A stretch of DNA of 36,657 nucleotides from Actinomycetota bacterium (GCA_030837345.1 JAUPKQ010000122.1:1-36657), one strand, 5' to 3'; shown: positions 1 through 8,265, numbered from the stretch's first letter. The notes: generated by a model from the letters alone, not told the origin. Numbers and translations: made by a program.

Positions 1-1648
1 ACTGCTGGTTCGCCTGGCCGTTGCAGTCCCAGATGATCGCCTGAGTGCCGTCCGCCGTCCCGGCCCCCGACGCGTCGAGGCACTTCGCGCCGTTGTACAC
101 CGTGAGCTGCCGCCCTTGGGTATACGTCCACGCCTGCCCGGCGCCGCCGCCGCAGTCGAACAGCTGCACCTGCGTCCCATTGGCGGTGGCCGCATTCGGC
201 ACGTCCACGCACCGCCCGGACTGGGCACCTCTCACCTGCCCACTCACGTCGGACGAGGGGGTAGGACTGGGGCTCGGATCGGAACCGCCGGACGGTGGCA
301 GCAACGTCACGGTGAAGGTGTCCTCGACTGTGGTGTGCGGCACGGTCACGGTCGTGCCGTTGTCCGACAGCGTCACCACGGCGTCCCTGACCGTCACCGG
401 GCCGGTCACCGCGCCACCGCCGTTGTACGGCACCCGCTGGACGAGGACCCGCACCTGGTTGTTCACGACGATGCCGCTGACGGCGTCGAGGCGCTGGAGG
501 GACAGCGAGACGTTACCGGTGGTCTTGTTTCCACCGACGAGCACCTTCGCCACGCCGGTGTCCTTGGTGGCGAACCCGTCATAGCTGCGGCTCGCGGTGA
601 CCGGGACGATCTGGCCGGTCTGGGAGCCGTAGAAGCTGTAGACCCACCACTCGCCCTTGGGCCGGTACTGCCCTGCCGAGTCACGAGTGAGCAGGCTGGC
701 CAGATCGTTGTGCAGGTTCGAGCCACCGGCCCAGTTGGCCCGCAGCCCGTCCGCGCCGGCCCGTTCGAGCCGGGAGATGTACCACGCACCGCCCGCCGGG
801 TTCTGCTCGTTCGACGCCCCGTACTCGTTGATCTGGTAGGGCTTGGCGTGCGCGATCCCGCGCGAGTTCAGGGAGGAGTTCGCCGCTTCCACGTTCCCCA
901 CCGGATCTCCAGGCAGCGAATGCCAGCTCATGATGTCCGGGACGACGTTGCCGGCCTTGACGTAGTCCAAGTACTGGGTCCACCAGGAGGTGCCGGTCGA
1001 CGGGACTCCGGCGAGGCTGGGGCCGACGATCGCCTGGTTGGGGAAGGCTGCTCGGACTCGCTGGTAACCGCGCCTCCACATCTCGAAGTACTGGGACTGG
1101 GACCGGTTCCAGAACATCGACAGGTTCGGCTCGTTCCACAGGTCCCACTGCACCGGTACCCCGGTCGAGCGCACGTCACTGATGAGCCGGGTCAGGAAGG
1201 CGTCGTAGTCACCCCAGTCCCCGTTGTCACCGGGGAACCGGGAGATCCCGTACCCGTCGGCGCCCCAGAGGTCGTGGACCAGGAGGACGAACTCGCCGCC
1301 CAGCGCCCGGGTCCGCAGCAGTTGGGCTTGGGTGGCCTTCCAGCGCCGGTCGTAGCGCCCCGACACCCAGCCTCCCGGAGCGTCCAGCTGCGCGCCTCCC
1401 GCCCGCATGAACCGGAACTTCACATCAGTGAAGAAGCGGTCGGGAGGATTCGCGCCGTCCTCGGACATCCCGTAGATCCAGCCGGAGGCCCGATGAGTCG
1501 GCGCCCCGGAACCGCTGGCGAAGCTGACACTCATCGACTCGTCGGCGGCGGCCGCTGGGCTGCTCAGAGCCGTCAGGGACGCCGTAACGGTGGCCGCGGT
1601 CAGGCAGGCCGCCCACGTCCACCGGCTGCGGCGGGATAACGTTCCCAT
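1..1648 (-). CDS. Secreted clan GH-A-type glycoside hydrolase with CBM13 tail (3' end cut by window)
   Basis: The 5' end is complete and the 3' end runs off the window, so 549 codons are visible. The ATG at 1648 is preceded by a purine-rich Shine-Dalgarno (AGGAAAGGA). Residues 1-35 form a Sec signal peptide (RRSRW, hydrophobic core, AAAADE cleavage region). The catalytic part looks like a (beta/alpha)8 glycosidase of GH39-like type. WNEPN puts the likely acid/base at E173 and INEYG the likely nucleophile at E275, as is usual for clan A. A Ser/Pro linker near residue 460 leads to a ricin-type beta-trefoil (CBM13, GRCVDV, CLDASG, NGQANQQW) that continues past position 1. The gene lies 46 bp downstream of the beta-helix gene on the same strand, so it is probably the second gene of that operon. 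The substrate is inferred to be a plant-type polysaccharide; the GH family number is uncertain. Confidence 0.85.
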   Translation of the reverse strand, partial: MGTLSRRSRWTWAACLTAATVTASLTALSSPAAAADESMSVSFASGSGAPTHRASGWIYGMSEDGANPPDRFFTDVKFRFMRAGGAQLDAPGGWVSGRYDRRWKATQAQLLRTRALGGEFVLLVHDLWGADGYGISRFPGDNGDWGDYDAFLTRLISDVRSTGVPVQWDLWNEPNLSMFWNRSQSQYFEMWRRGYQRVRAAFPNQAIVGPSLAGVPSTGTSWWTQYLDYVKAGNVVPDIMSWHSLPGDPVGNVEAANSSLNSRGIAHAKPYQINEYGASNEQNPAGGAWYISRLERAGADGLRANWAGGSNLHNDLASLLTRDSAGQYRPKGEWWVYSFYGSQTGQIVPVTASRSYDGFATKDTGVAKVLVGGNKTTGNVSLSLQRLDAVSGIVVNNQVRVLVQRVPYNGGGAVTGPVTVRDAVVTLSDNGTTVTVPHTTVEDTFTVTLLPPSGGSDPSPSPTPSSDVSGQVRGAQSGRCVDVPNAATANGTQVQLFDCGGGAGQAWTYTQGRQLTVYNGAKCLDASGAGTADGTQAIIWDCNGQANQQ

Positions 1649-1694
1649 GATGGGGATTCCTTTCCTTGATCGCGCTGTTCGAGAACGCCGCTGG

Positions 1695-4106
1695 TCAGCC
1701 CAGGCTCCACTGCTGGTTCGCCTGGCCGTTGCACGACCAGAGGACGATCTTGGTTCCGTTCGCCGTGGCCGCTCCGGTGGCGTCCAGGCACAATCCGGAC
1801 TGCGCCCCGGTGATGGCGCCGTCGGAGGTGACGTTCCACTGCTGGTTCGCCTGGCCGTTGCAGTCCCAGATGATCGCGGCGGTGCCGTTGGCCGTCCCTG
1901 CCCCCGACGCATCCAGGCACTTGCCCCCGAGCACCGTCAGCTGCCTGCCCGACGTGTACGTCCACCGCTGGTTCGAGCCGCTCCCGCAGTCCTGCAGCTG
2001 TGTCTGGGTACCGTTGGCCTGGCTCGATCCGGGCACCTCCACGCACCGGCCGGACGCTGCCCCCCGGATGAGGACGTTCTCCTTCTGGTCTCCCCCGCCG
2101 GAGGACTGCGTGCCGGCGGAGGCCATGACCGACCGGGCTGCCGCGGGCCAGTTACCGTTCGAGACGGTGACGTTGCCGGAGACGGTGTTCCCGCGGTCAC
2201 CGTTCCCGATCCACGTCGTGCCGTTCGTGGTCCAGTTGTTCGTCACCGTGAGGTTGCCGGTGGTGTTGCGTCCGTTGGAGTTGGCGGTGGACCAGGTGCC
2301 GATGGCGGAGAAGACGTTGCCGGTCGCGGTGAAGTAGCGCGACCCCTCGTCGAAGTACAGGCCGAAGTAATTGTTCGTCCGCAGGCAGTAGTTTCCGCTG
2401 ATAACCGCGTTCGGGTTCGCGGAGAGAGCGTAGACGCAGCCACCGTCATTCATCTGCTGCATGATGTCGTGAACGTAGTTCCCGGTGATCTGGTTGTTCG
2501 TGGCCGTGGTGGCGGTGCTGTACCGGGGCTGGTAGTTGTACAGGCCCCGATCGGCATATTCATTGCTGCCGCCGGCGTCGTTGGCACCCCACCCGTATCC
2601 GGCCGCTATGCCGGAATAGGGCATGTTGTAGACCTCGTTGTGACTGATCACCGCGTCGGTGACGTAGGTCGGCAGGAACGACGTGATCCCCCGGTAGTCG
2701 TTACCGATGTCGTGCACGGTGTTCCTGCTGATCGTCAGGCCCCGGTTGATCATGCGAGGGTCGCTGGGGTGGTGGGCGTCGGCCCGCACCCCGCCTGCCA
2801 CGATCGCCCCGGCCGCATCCCACATGAACAGCGAGTCCGACACGGTCACGGCGCTCGTGCCGAGCCCGACGCCGCTGGCGTGCGCGTTGGCGTCGTTGCC
2901 GATACCCAGGGCGTTCTGGCCCAGGTTGACGAACCGGTCGCCGGCGAACGTGATGCCGCTGGCCGCCGACACCTGAACGGCGGCCGGCATCTGGCTCCAG
3001 CGCGGGCGTGTCGCCTCGAACTGGGCGCAGCCGGAGGTGCAGGATCCGAAGGTCGGCCACGGCCAGTCGCCCTCGAGATAGGCGCCGGTCTGCTGGTCGG
3101 CGAAGCCCTCGTCGCCGCTGGGCCGCAGCCAGCTCGTCCCGCTGAACGTGATGCCGGAGAAGGAGATGTCCTGCGCGGGGGCGTCATAGGTGCCGCCGAT
3201 GTTCACCAGCGACTCCAGCAGCGGGAGCTCCACATCAGCGGCGGCCAGGTCCTGCCCGGAGCGGGGGATGTACGACAGGACGCCGGTGCCCGGGTTGAGG
3301 TACCACTCACCGGGAGAGTCGAGGAACTCGTAGGCGTTCTCCAGGTACATCGGACCCGCCCGGAAAGGCTTAGTGAACGTGTCGTAACCGAAGTGGTTGT
3401 TGTTCCATCCGGGCTGCCGCATGGTGAGGAAGTTGCCGCTGAGGCTCTTCACCGTCGCGTACCGGTCGGTCCACGAGTTCACCGTCTCCACCTCGACGCG
3501 GCCGGCGTTCGCGACGTTGTTGAGGTAGCCCAGCGCCCCATTATTGATCTTCAGGCCGCTGGCGGTAGCGGTGAAGTCGGACCGGTTGACCTCGGTGCGT
3601 GCCCGCGTCGCAGGCAGCCCGTCGACGTACAGCTGCCGGGTGTCCACCCCGGTTCCGACGCTGGCCTGCCAGATGTTGAGCTTCGCGTCGACACGTGACC
3701 AGCCGGTGACCTGACGCGCCCCGGAGAGCACCGGATGGGCTGCGGGAGCGGCCTGCCAGATGACCCGGTGTCCGCCGGTGCCCGAGTCGGCCGAGGTCAG
3801 GCGCAACGGCGCCTGCAGCCGGTACACGCCATCGGCGAGTTGGACGGAGATATCGCCCTGCCCACCATCGGCCAGGGACCGCACCGTGGTCTGCGCGGTG
3901 GCCAGGGAGCAGGGCGCGGACGCCGAACAGCTGGTACCGCTGCCCGAGGTGGACACGTAGATCGTCGTGGCCACCGCCGCCGCGGAGGGTGCCGCCATCC
4001 CCCAGGCGGCGGACGCGACCACCGTACTCACCACCGACCCCGCGAAGACCCGTGCCCGCGCCATGTGCCGGCGACCGGCCGCCCCGTCGCCCCAGAACCC
4101 GTTCAT
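1695..4106 (-). CDS. Secreted right-handed parallel beta-helix protein with C-terminal CBM13
   Basis: 803 codons. The N-terminus is a signal peptide; the hydrophobic segment starts after MARARVF, so an internal ATG at 4064 is an alternative start. The ATG at 4106 has a G-rich stretch (GAGGGGGG) 12 bases upstream. After the mature N-terminus (TIYVSTSGSG, then LADGVYRL) come repeated beta-helix coils (ITFSGT, ITFAGDRFVNLGQNALGI, VISHNEVYNMPYSGI, NQITGNYVHDI), typical of secreted polysaccharide lyases and GH families with this fold such as GH120 and GH141. A conserved-looking segment, NDGGCVY followed by GLYFDEGSRYF, may carry catalytic acids. Residues from about 680 form a three-lobed CBM13 (three CxD/QxW units, last one NGQANQQWSLG). 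It is the first gene of a LacI-controlled operon with the downstream glycosidase. Its exact activity cannot be assigned. Confidence 0.85.
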   Translation of the reverse strand: MNGFWGDGAAGRRHMARARVFAGSVVSTVVASAAWGMAAPSAAAVATTIYVSTSGSGTSCSASAPCSLATAQTTVRSLADGGQGDISVQLADGVYRLQAPLRLTSADSGTGGHRVIWQAAPAAHPVLSGARQVTGWSRVDAKLNIWQASVGTGVDTRQLYVDGLPATRARTEVNRSDFTATASGLKINNGALGYLNNVANAGRVEVETVNSWTDRYATVKSLSGNFLTMRQPGWNNNHFGYDTFTKPFRAGPMYLENAYEFLDSPGEWYLNPGTGVLSYIPRSGQDLAAADVELPLLESLVNIGGTYDAPAQDISFSGITFSGTSWLRPSGDEGFADQQTGAYLEGDWPWPTFGSCTSGCAQFEATRPRWSQMPAAVQVSAASGITFAGDRFVNLGQNALGIGNDANAHASGVGLGTSAVTVSDSLFMWDAAGAIVAGGVRADAHHPSDPRMINRGLTISRNTVHDIGNDYRGITSFLPTYVTDAVISHNEVYNMPYSGIAAGYGWGANDAGGSNEYADRGLYNYQPRYSTATTATNNQITGNYVHDIMQQMNDGGCVYALSANPNAVISGNYCLRTNNYFGLYFDEGSRYFTATGNVFSAIGTWSTANSNGRNTTGNLTVTNNWTTNGTTWIGNGDRGNTVSGNVTVSNGNWPAAARSVMASAGTQSSGGGDQKENVLIRGAASGRCVEVPGSSQANGTQTQLQDCGSGSNQRWTYTSGRQLTVLGGKCLDASGAGTANGTAAIIWDCNGQANQQWNVTSDGAITGAQSGLCLDATGAATANGTKIVLWSCNGQANQQWSLG

Positions 4107-4218
4107 CCCGATCCGCCCCCCTCAGCCGCGACGTCGCGGTCACGGTCCACCGTCGGGTGACCCGGTTCCCCGACGTGCGCAGCGGGAAGGACATACGTCG
4201 CGAAGGTTCGCGACGCTG

Positions 4219-4232
4219 TCGAACCGGTTCGA
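4219..4232. promoter_or_regulatory. Palindromic LacI-family operator candidate
   Basis: TCGAACCGGTTCGA is a perfect 14-bp palindrome with a central CG step, the form expected for LacI/GalR-family operators. It lies just downstream of the predicted -10 box of the minus-strand promoter, at about +10 to +23 of the transcript, where a bound repressor would block initiation. The lacI-type gene next door is the obvious candidate ligand; that link is inferred. Confidence 0.6.
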
Positions 4233-4247
4233 CTGTTGTGAGTCGGC

Positions 4248-4276
4248 AACATAGGACACGCCACCTATGCCGTCAA
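4248..4276 (-). promoter_or_regulatory. SigA-type promoter of the beta-helix/glycosidase operon
   Basis: Read on the minus strand, TTGACG (4276-4271), 17 bases and TATGTT (4253-4248) form a close match to the housekeeping -35/-10 consensus with ideal spacing. Transcription would start near 4241, leaving a leader of about 135 bases before the ATG at 4106. The palindromic operator at 4219-4232 lies in the initially transcribed region. Confidence 0.6.
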
Positions 4277-4393
4277 GGACCAATTCGTCTCGAACACCAC
4301 ATTTTCATCAGTCAAGATCGGGCTATATAGGGCATTTGACCCTCGCTAGTTGGATGACACAACGATCCCGGACATCAGTCGTCGAGCACTGAA

Positions 4394-4405
4394 CGAATCG
4401 GTTCG
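4394..4405. promoter_or_regulatory. Imperfect second operator-like site
   Basis: CGAATCGGTTCG matches the core of the perfect palindrome at 4219-4232 with one mismatched pair. The two centres are about 174 bp apart, a distance compatible with DNA looping by a tetrameric or paired LacI-family repressor. This is weak evidence on its own. Confidence 0.3.
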
Positions 4406-4487
4406 ATGGCCTGGAGCATGGCGCTGCCTTCCGCCTGCGGGAACGGCCCCGGGACCGGCCGGGCAGCGGCCGGAGGCCGCACAGCCA

Positions 4488-4506
4488 TCCTGACCAGCGG
4501 TCAGGA
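4488..4506 (-). terminator. Perfect 8-bp-stem hairpin downstream of the lacI-type gene
   Basis: TCCTGACC, a 3-base loop AGC, then GGTCAGGA: a perfect stem about 190 bases past the lacI-type stop codon. It has no clear U-tract, which is common for actinobacterial terminators. It could instead be a protein-binding palindrome. Confidence 0.35.
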
Positions 4507-4695
4507 CACCATCCCCCCAGGCCGCCGCCACGGCCCGGCGTCCCCGTCTGGCCCTGCCCGGCCCGCGGCCCGGGCCAGGTCACCACCGTGCACGGGAGCA
4601 GGCCCGCGATCGGTGCCCGCGGAGGAGGACGGCCCGTTCGCCGGTGCCCCGACAACCGCCTGGCACCGGCTCCGTCCTGAAAGGTTTTCCCGGGC

Positions 4696-5706
4696 TCACC
4701 GGGCAGGTGCGGGCCCGGTGCTGGACCGCAGGGAAATCGGAGGGGTGAGCAACAGGTGCCGTGATGGCGAGGTAGGCGCGGCCATGCGCTCGAGGAGCAG
4801 GCTCACCGCATAGGCGCCCATCTCGGTGGGCACGTCCGCGGCGGTGAGCGGGGGCCGGAAGTCCTCGGCCCGGTGCGGGGCGACGACCCCGGCGATGGAC
4901 AGGTCGCGAGGGACCCTGAGGCGGGCACGATCGAGACCTCTCTGGATGCCGGGCAGGGCCGCCTCGTTGATGGTGACGATCGCGGTGGCTGCGGGGTGGT
5001 GCTCGCGCAGCTGCTCCACGCAGGACTCGCCCGAGGCGGGATCGTCACCACAACACAGGTCGACCCAGGCCAGACCGCGCTCGACGGCGGCCTCGGTGAA
5101 CCCGGTGAGCGCGCGCTGCGCCGGTCCGTAGCCGCCGGCGACGAGTTCGGCGGAGCGGTTGATCAAGGCGACATACCGGTGGCCGAGATCGGCCAGGTGG
5201 TGGACGCACCGGGCGACGAGGGTGGTGAAGTCGAGGTCGACCCACCAGGTGCCGTCCGGGTGGGCGGTATGGCCGATGGTGACGAACGGCAGGCCCGTCC
5301 GCTCCAGCCGGCTGACCCGCTCGTCCTCCAGCCGGATCTCCATCAGGACGACACCGTCAACTCGCCGGCCGCTGACGACCCGCTCGAAGGAACGGTCGTG
5401 GTCGCCGCCGGACGGCGAGAGCAGCACGTCGAAGTCGGCGCGGGCTGCGGCTTCGACGACGCTGGCGACGAAGTGAAGTTGCATGTCCGTCAGCCGCAGG
5501 CTGGCCGGTGGGATGACCAGCCCCAGGGTGCGGGTACGCCCCTCCTTCAGGGCCCGGGCCGCCGCGTTGGGCCGGTAGTCGAGCTCCTCGATCACGGCCT
5601 GGATGCGCCTGCGGGTCTCCGGTGAGACAGTCCGCTTGCCGCTCAGCGCGTACGAGACAGTGCTGCGGGACACGCCAGCCCGCCGGGCGATCTCACCGAT
5701 GTTCAT
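4696..5706 (-). CDS. LacI/GalR-family transcriptional repressor
   Basis: 336 aa. The ATG at 5706 is chosen because it begins exactly at the canonical LacI DNA-binding domain (IGEIARRAGVSRSTVSYAL, then YRPNAAARAL hinge) and has a G-rich leader (GGGGGTGCGGG); the open frame extends much further upstream without family similarity. Residues 1-55 are the helix-turn-helix and hinge helix. Residues 60-330 are a periplasmic-binding-protein-like effector domain (TLGLVIPPASL, RRVDGVVLMEI, DLSIAGVV, then PTEMGAYAVSLLLERM). It faces the same direction as the secreted-enzyme operon downstream, and a palindrome typical of its family lies at that operon's promoter. It probably represses the two enzymes until an oligosaccharide inducer appears; the ligand is unknown. 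Confidence 0.93.
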   Translation of the reverse strand: MNIGEIARRAGVSRSTVSYALSGKRTVSPETRRRIQAVIEELDYRPNAAARALKEGRTRTLGLVIPPASLRLTDMQLHFVASVVEAAARADFDVLLSPSGGDHDRSFERVVSGRRVDGVVLMEIRLEDERVSRLERTGLPFVTIGHTAHPDGTWWVDLDFTTLVARCVHHLADLGHRYVALINRSAELVAGGYGPAQRALTGFTEAAVERGLAWVDLCCGDDPASGESCVEQLREHHPAATAIVTINEAALPGIQRGLDRARLRVPRDLSIAGVVAPHRAEDFRPPLTAADVPTEMGAYAVSLLLERMAAPTSPSRHLLLTPPISLRSSTGPAPAR

Positions 5707-5991
5707 CCCGCACCCCCACGCGCGTGCGGACAGCGTGTCGGGTGCCGTGCCGCCGCTGCGGAAGGGTAGCAAGCGGCGGCGGTCAGACCGGACAAGCAGG
5801 TGATGTCTCCGCAGCCATCTTGCGTGGCGGCAACGCACTGGAGCCGTGTTCCGGCGCAGCGCACGAGGCCGCCACAAGTCGCGAGATACGAGCACACGTT
5901 GAGCGGCGCAATACCAGACGGCCAGGTAGGAGCACGGGACAACTCTCCCGTCTGCGCGTACCAAGATCGACACGGTGTTGGCGGCGGCCGA

Positions 5992-5997
5992 TAGGGT
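5992..5997 (+). promoter_or_regulatory. -10 box of a probably leaderless Nudix transcript
   Basis: TAGGGT fits the actinobacterial TANNNT -10 motif and ends 6 bases before the ATG at 6004, the spacing seen for leaderless mRNAs. A weak -35 (GACACG, 5969-5974) sits 17 bases upstream. A GGAG just before the ATG is too close to act as a standard ribosome-binding site. Confidence 0.4.
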
Positions 5998-6003
5998 GGA
6001 GCG

Positions 6004-6558
6004 ATGAGTCGACCCTCCCAACCGAACGAATTGACGCGATGGACCATCCACGGTGAGCGCGTTGTGGATGACAGTCGACGCGGGCGGCTGAGTATCGCCG
6101 AGGTGGAACTCCCCGATGGTGTTCGCTTTGAGCAGTACGTTCTGCGGATGCCGAAGGCTTCCATTGTGTCCGTGGTCAACGACGGCTCGGTCTTGATGAT
6201 GTGGCGGCACAGGTTCGTCATTGATCGTTGGGTCTGGGAACTGCCGGGCGGGTACGTGGACGAGGCGGAGGATCCGGCCGCCACGGCTGCTCGCGAGGTC
6301 GAGGAGGAGACGGGGTGGCGCCCGTTGGCTTTGGAGCGGGTCGCAGCTTTTCAGCCGATGGTGTCGACCATCGATTCGGAGAATTTAATCTTCGTTTCGA
6401 GGGGTGCCGAGCTGACGGGTACCCCTCGTGACATCAACGAGGCAGAGCGGATCTCGTGGATTCCGTTGTCCGATATCGAGTCCATGATGCAGCGGGGTGA
6501 GATCGTGGGGTCATCGTCCATGGTCGCACTGCTGTGGACGTTGGCCCGCTACCGATAG
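6004..6558 (+). CDS. Nudix hydrolase, ADP-ribose pyrophosphatase-like
   Basis: 184 aa. The Nudix box is complete in the second third of the protein: GG-YVDEAED, then AAREVEEETGW, giving the GX5EX7REUXEEXGU metal-binding signature. The flanking layout (WELPGG before, QPMVSTIDSENLIFV after) resembles ADP-ribose/nucleoside-diphosphate-sugar pyrophosphatases; the substrate cannot be read from sequence. Its last 48 bases overlap the 3' end of the convergent XRE regulator gene. Codon use is clearly less GC3-biased than in genes after 8841, suggesting a different history. A second Nudix gene lies 4.6 kb away in the same island (11179-11604). Confidence 0.93.
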   Translation: MSRPSQPNELTRWTIHGERVVDDSRRGRLSIAEVELPDGVRFEQYVLRMPKASIVSVVNDGSVLMMWRHRFVIDRWVWELPGGYVDEAEDPAATAAREVEEETGWRPLALERVAAFQPMVSTIDSENLIFVSRGAELTGTPRDINEAERISWIPLSDIESMMQRGEIVGSSSMVALLWTLARYR

Positions 6559-8049
6559 AACGCCACCGGCGGACTCTTTGAGGGCGGCAACCGCCGGGGA
6601 GTCCTTGAATCTGTCCAACTCATTCAGAAGATCACGGATATAGTCAAGGGCGCGTGCCGAGCGTAATCCGCCGATGATGTCCAGCGCCTGGCTCCCAACC
6701 GCGCATGCGGTTTCGACCTCGTCGGCTTGCGCGTGGGCGTTCGCCAGGAGAGCCAGATTGAAGGCGCGTCCGCGGATGTAGGCGTCGTTCATGTCGAGTG
6801 ATCGTTGGGCGAAGTGCTTGGCCGGTCCGGGTTTCCGGAGTTCCTTGAAGCAGTGTCCGAACTTGGCTGCGAGGTAGGCTTCGTCGAAATAGCCGATCCA
6901 CTGCGGGTCAGCTTGTCGGTCGGCCCGATCCAGGGTGGTTTCGGCTGCCGTAAGGGCTCGGGAGCATGCTCGTTCGTCTCCGGCGCGGGCGTGAGCGTGT
7001 GCCTCCATCACGAACGCCTCGGCCAGCAGCGCGTCATGCCCTCGCTCTCTGGCGGTCTTGCCCGCAGCCCGAGCGAGGTCGATGCCTCCGTTGTTGTCTC
7101 GAACGTAGGTTGCTTGGTGGCTGAGACCCGAAAGGATCTCGGCGCCCAGGAGACGGTCATCGCACGCCAGAGCGAGGCGCAGGGCTTGGGTCATGTAGCG
7201 CTGGCCCAGACCGTGCAGCCCGGCGTCGTAACTCATCCACCCGGCCAGCAGCATGGCCTCGGATGTGGCACTGAGTAACAGCTCCCCTGTCGCGGAGTCA
7301 TAGCGTCCGGCATGCAGCAGTGGAGCGACCTCATCGGACAGGAACCGCAGGATGTACTCCCGCGCGTGGCCTCCCCCGAAACGGTTGTCCAATGATCGGA
7401 AGGTTCGTGTCATCTCGCGGATATTCACGACGTGTGCCCGCCCCACCGTAAACGTACCCGTGTCGCTGGCCGTCGTCTCGGGTTGCCCGATGAACCATTG
7501 GAGGGCCGGGATTGCCGTCGTTGTCGCCGAGTATGCGGCACTCCGCAGGAACTGACGACGCTCCACGTCTAGACTCCATTCATCGGCAGCTTGGTCAAAT
7601 GCTTCTAGCCAGCACCCACGGAACGACACGGAGCCGGGAAATTCCGTCTCGTCCACCCTTGCGGGTGGCTCCACGGATACCGGGAGCCGGAACCATAGTC
7701 GCGACGGAGGGACGGACAGCAAGTCTGCCCAATGGCCGAGCTTGTCGATATGCACCATCGGCGGTCCGGTCTCAATGCGGCTCAGCTGCGCCTGGGTGAT
7801 TCCGGCGGCAAGTGCCATCTCTTCCTGAGTGATGAACATTCGTCCGCGAGACGCATGCAAGCGGTATTCGCGGATCACGCGTCCCATGTGGCGTTGCTGC
7901 AATGCTCGCAGCATCGTTTCATGTTCCCAGAAGCCGCCGGGAAGAGGAACCTTCGGCAACGAACCACCGCACCGGACGCAGCGCCCCAGCGCCCGTCCCG
8001 ACTCGGACGCATCGACGCAACCGCACGCGGTCGCGTCGGTCGACGACAT
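6511..8049 (-). CDS. XRE-family regulator with N-terminal Cys cluster and TPR-like C-terminus
   Basis: 512 aa. Residues 1-30 carry four cysteines (CGC, then CVRC) that could form a small zinc ribbon. Residues 70-120 hold a Cro/C1-type helix-turn-helix (TQEEMALAAGITQAQLSRIE). A segment around RRQFLRSAAYSATTTAIPAL resembles a Tat motif but is internal and occurs in many actinobacterial XRE-TPR proteins, so export is unlikely. The rest is alpha-helical with TPR-like repeats (FVMEAHAHARAGDERACSRAL; AKFGHCFKELRKPGPAKHFAQ). The ATG at 8049 has only a weak GAGG upstream. It is divergent from the resolvase-like/sulfotransferase operon across an inverted repeat and convergent with the Nudix gene. It probably regulates the island, through a peptide or protein ligand bound by the TPRs. 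Confidence 0.88.
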   Translation of the reverse strand: MSSTDATACGCVDASESGRALGRCVRCGGSLPKVPLPGGFWEHETMLRALQQRHMGRVIREYRLHASRGRMFITQEEMALAAGITQAQLSRIETGPPMVHIDKLGHWADLLSVPPSRLWFRLPVSVEPPARVDETEFPGSVSFRGCWLEAFDQAADEWSLDVERRQFLRSAAYSATTTAIPALQWFIGQPETTASDTGTFTVGRAHVVNIREMTRTFRSLDNRFGGGHAREYILRFLSDEVAPLLHAGRYDSATGELLLSATSEAMLLAGWMSYDAGLHGLGQRYMTQALRLALACDDRLLGAEILSGLSHQATYVRDNNGGIDLARAAGKTARERGHDALLAEAFVMEAHAHARAGDERACSRALTAAETTLDRADRQADPQWIGYFDEAYLAAKFGHCFKELRKPGPAKHFAQRSLDMNDAYIRGRAFNLALLANAHAQADEVETACAVGSQALDIIGGLRSARALDYIRDLLNELDRFKDSPAVAALKESAGGVLSVAGQRPQQCDHGR

Positions 8050-8129
8050 GGGCGCCTCGCTTGGATCGCCAACGTTGATGTTGCGTGGTCAGCATCATAG
8101 GCCGATTCCCCGGACATGGCGGTCGTATA

Positions 8130-8181
8130 CGTCCGGCGTATATCGGAATGCGGATCCGATCATGGCGATATACGCCGGACG
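8130..8181. promoter_or_regulatory. Perfect 16-bp inverted repeat in the divergent promoter region
   Basis: Arms CGTCCGGCGTATATCG (8130-8145) and its exact reverse complement (8166-8181) are separated by 20 bases that contain a further palindrome, CGGATCCG (8151-8158). The palindrome CGTATACG (8124-8131) overlaps the left edge. The region 8050-8265 separates the XRE gene (-) from the resolvase-like/sulfotransferase operon (+). This is the natural place for an operator controlling both directions, with the XRE protein as the likely binder (inference). A hairpin role is less likely, since the element is well upstream of both coding starts. Confidence 0.6.
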
Positions 8182-8265
8182 CCCACAAAGTCGCTGTAAC
8201 AGTTCACGACGACCACCCGCCCGGGGCGGCACGCACATGGTGACCCCGAGGCCTAGGGGGGACCG

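Larger units (their letters stand above)
4107..4695. other. 589-bp intergenic region between the lacI-type gene and the beta-helix gene
   Basis: No convincing coding sequence. The half nearer the beta-helix gene (4200-4345) is AT-richer and holds a promoter, a palindromic operator and further TTCG/CGAA half-sites. The half nearer the lacI-type stop is very GC-rich and holds an imperfect second operator (4394-4405) and a perfect 8-bp-stem hairpin (4488-4506). Open frames here lack ribosome-binding sites and have shadow-like composition. Confidence 0.7.

Noticed and set aside
116-1639. Long open frame on the plus strand opposite the glycosidase gene
   Set aside because: The translation is Arg/Gly/Pro-rich without family motifs, a typical antisense shadow of a high-GC gene; the minus strand has clear signal peptide, catalytic and CBM13 motifs.
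4323-4655. 110-codon minus-strand open frame between the lacI-type gene and the beta-helix gene
   Set aside because: No ribosome-binding site, Arg/Pro/Gly-rich composition, no similarity, and it overlaps the regulatory hairpin.
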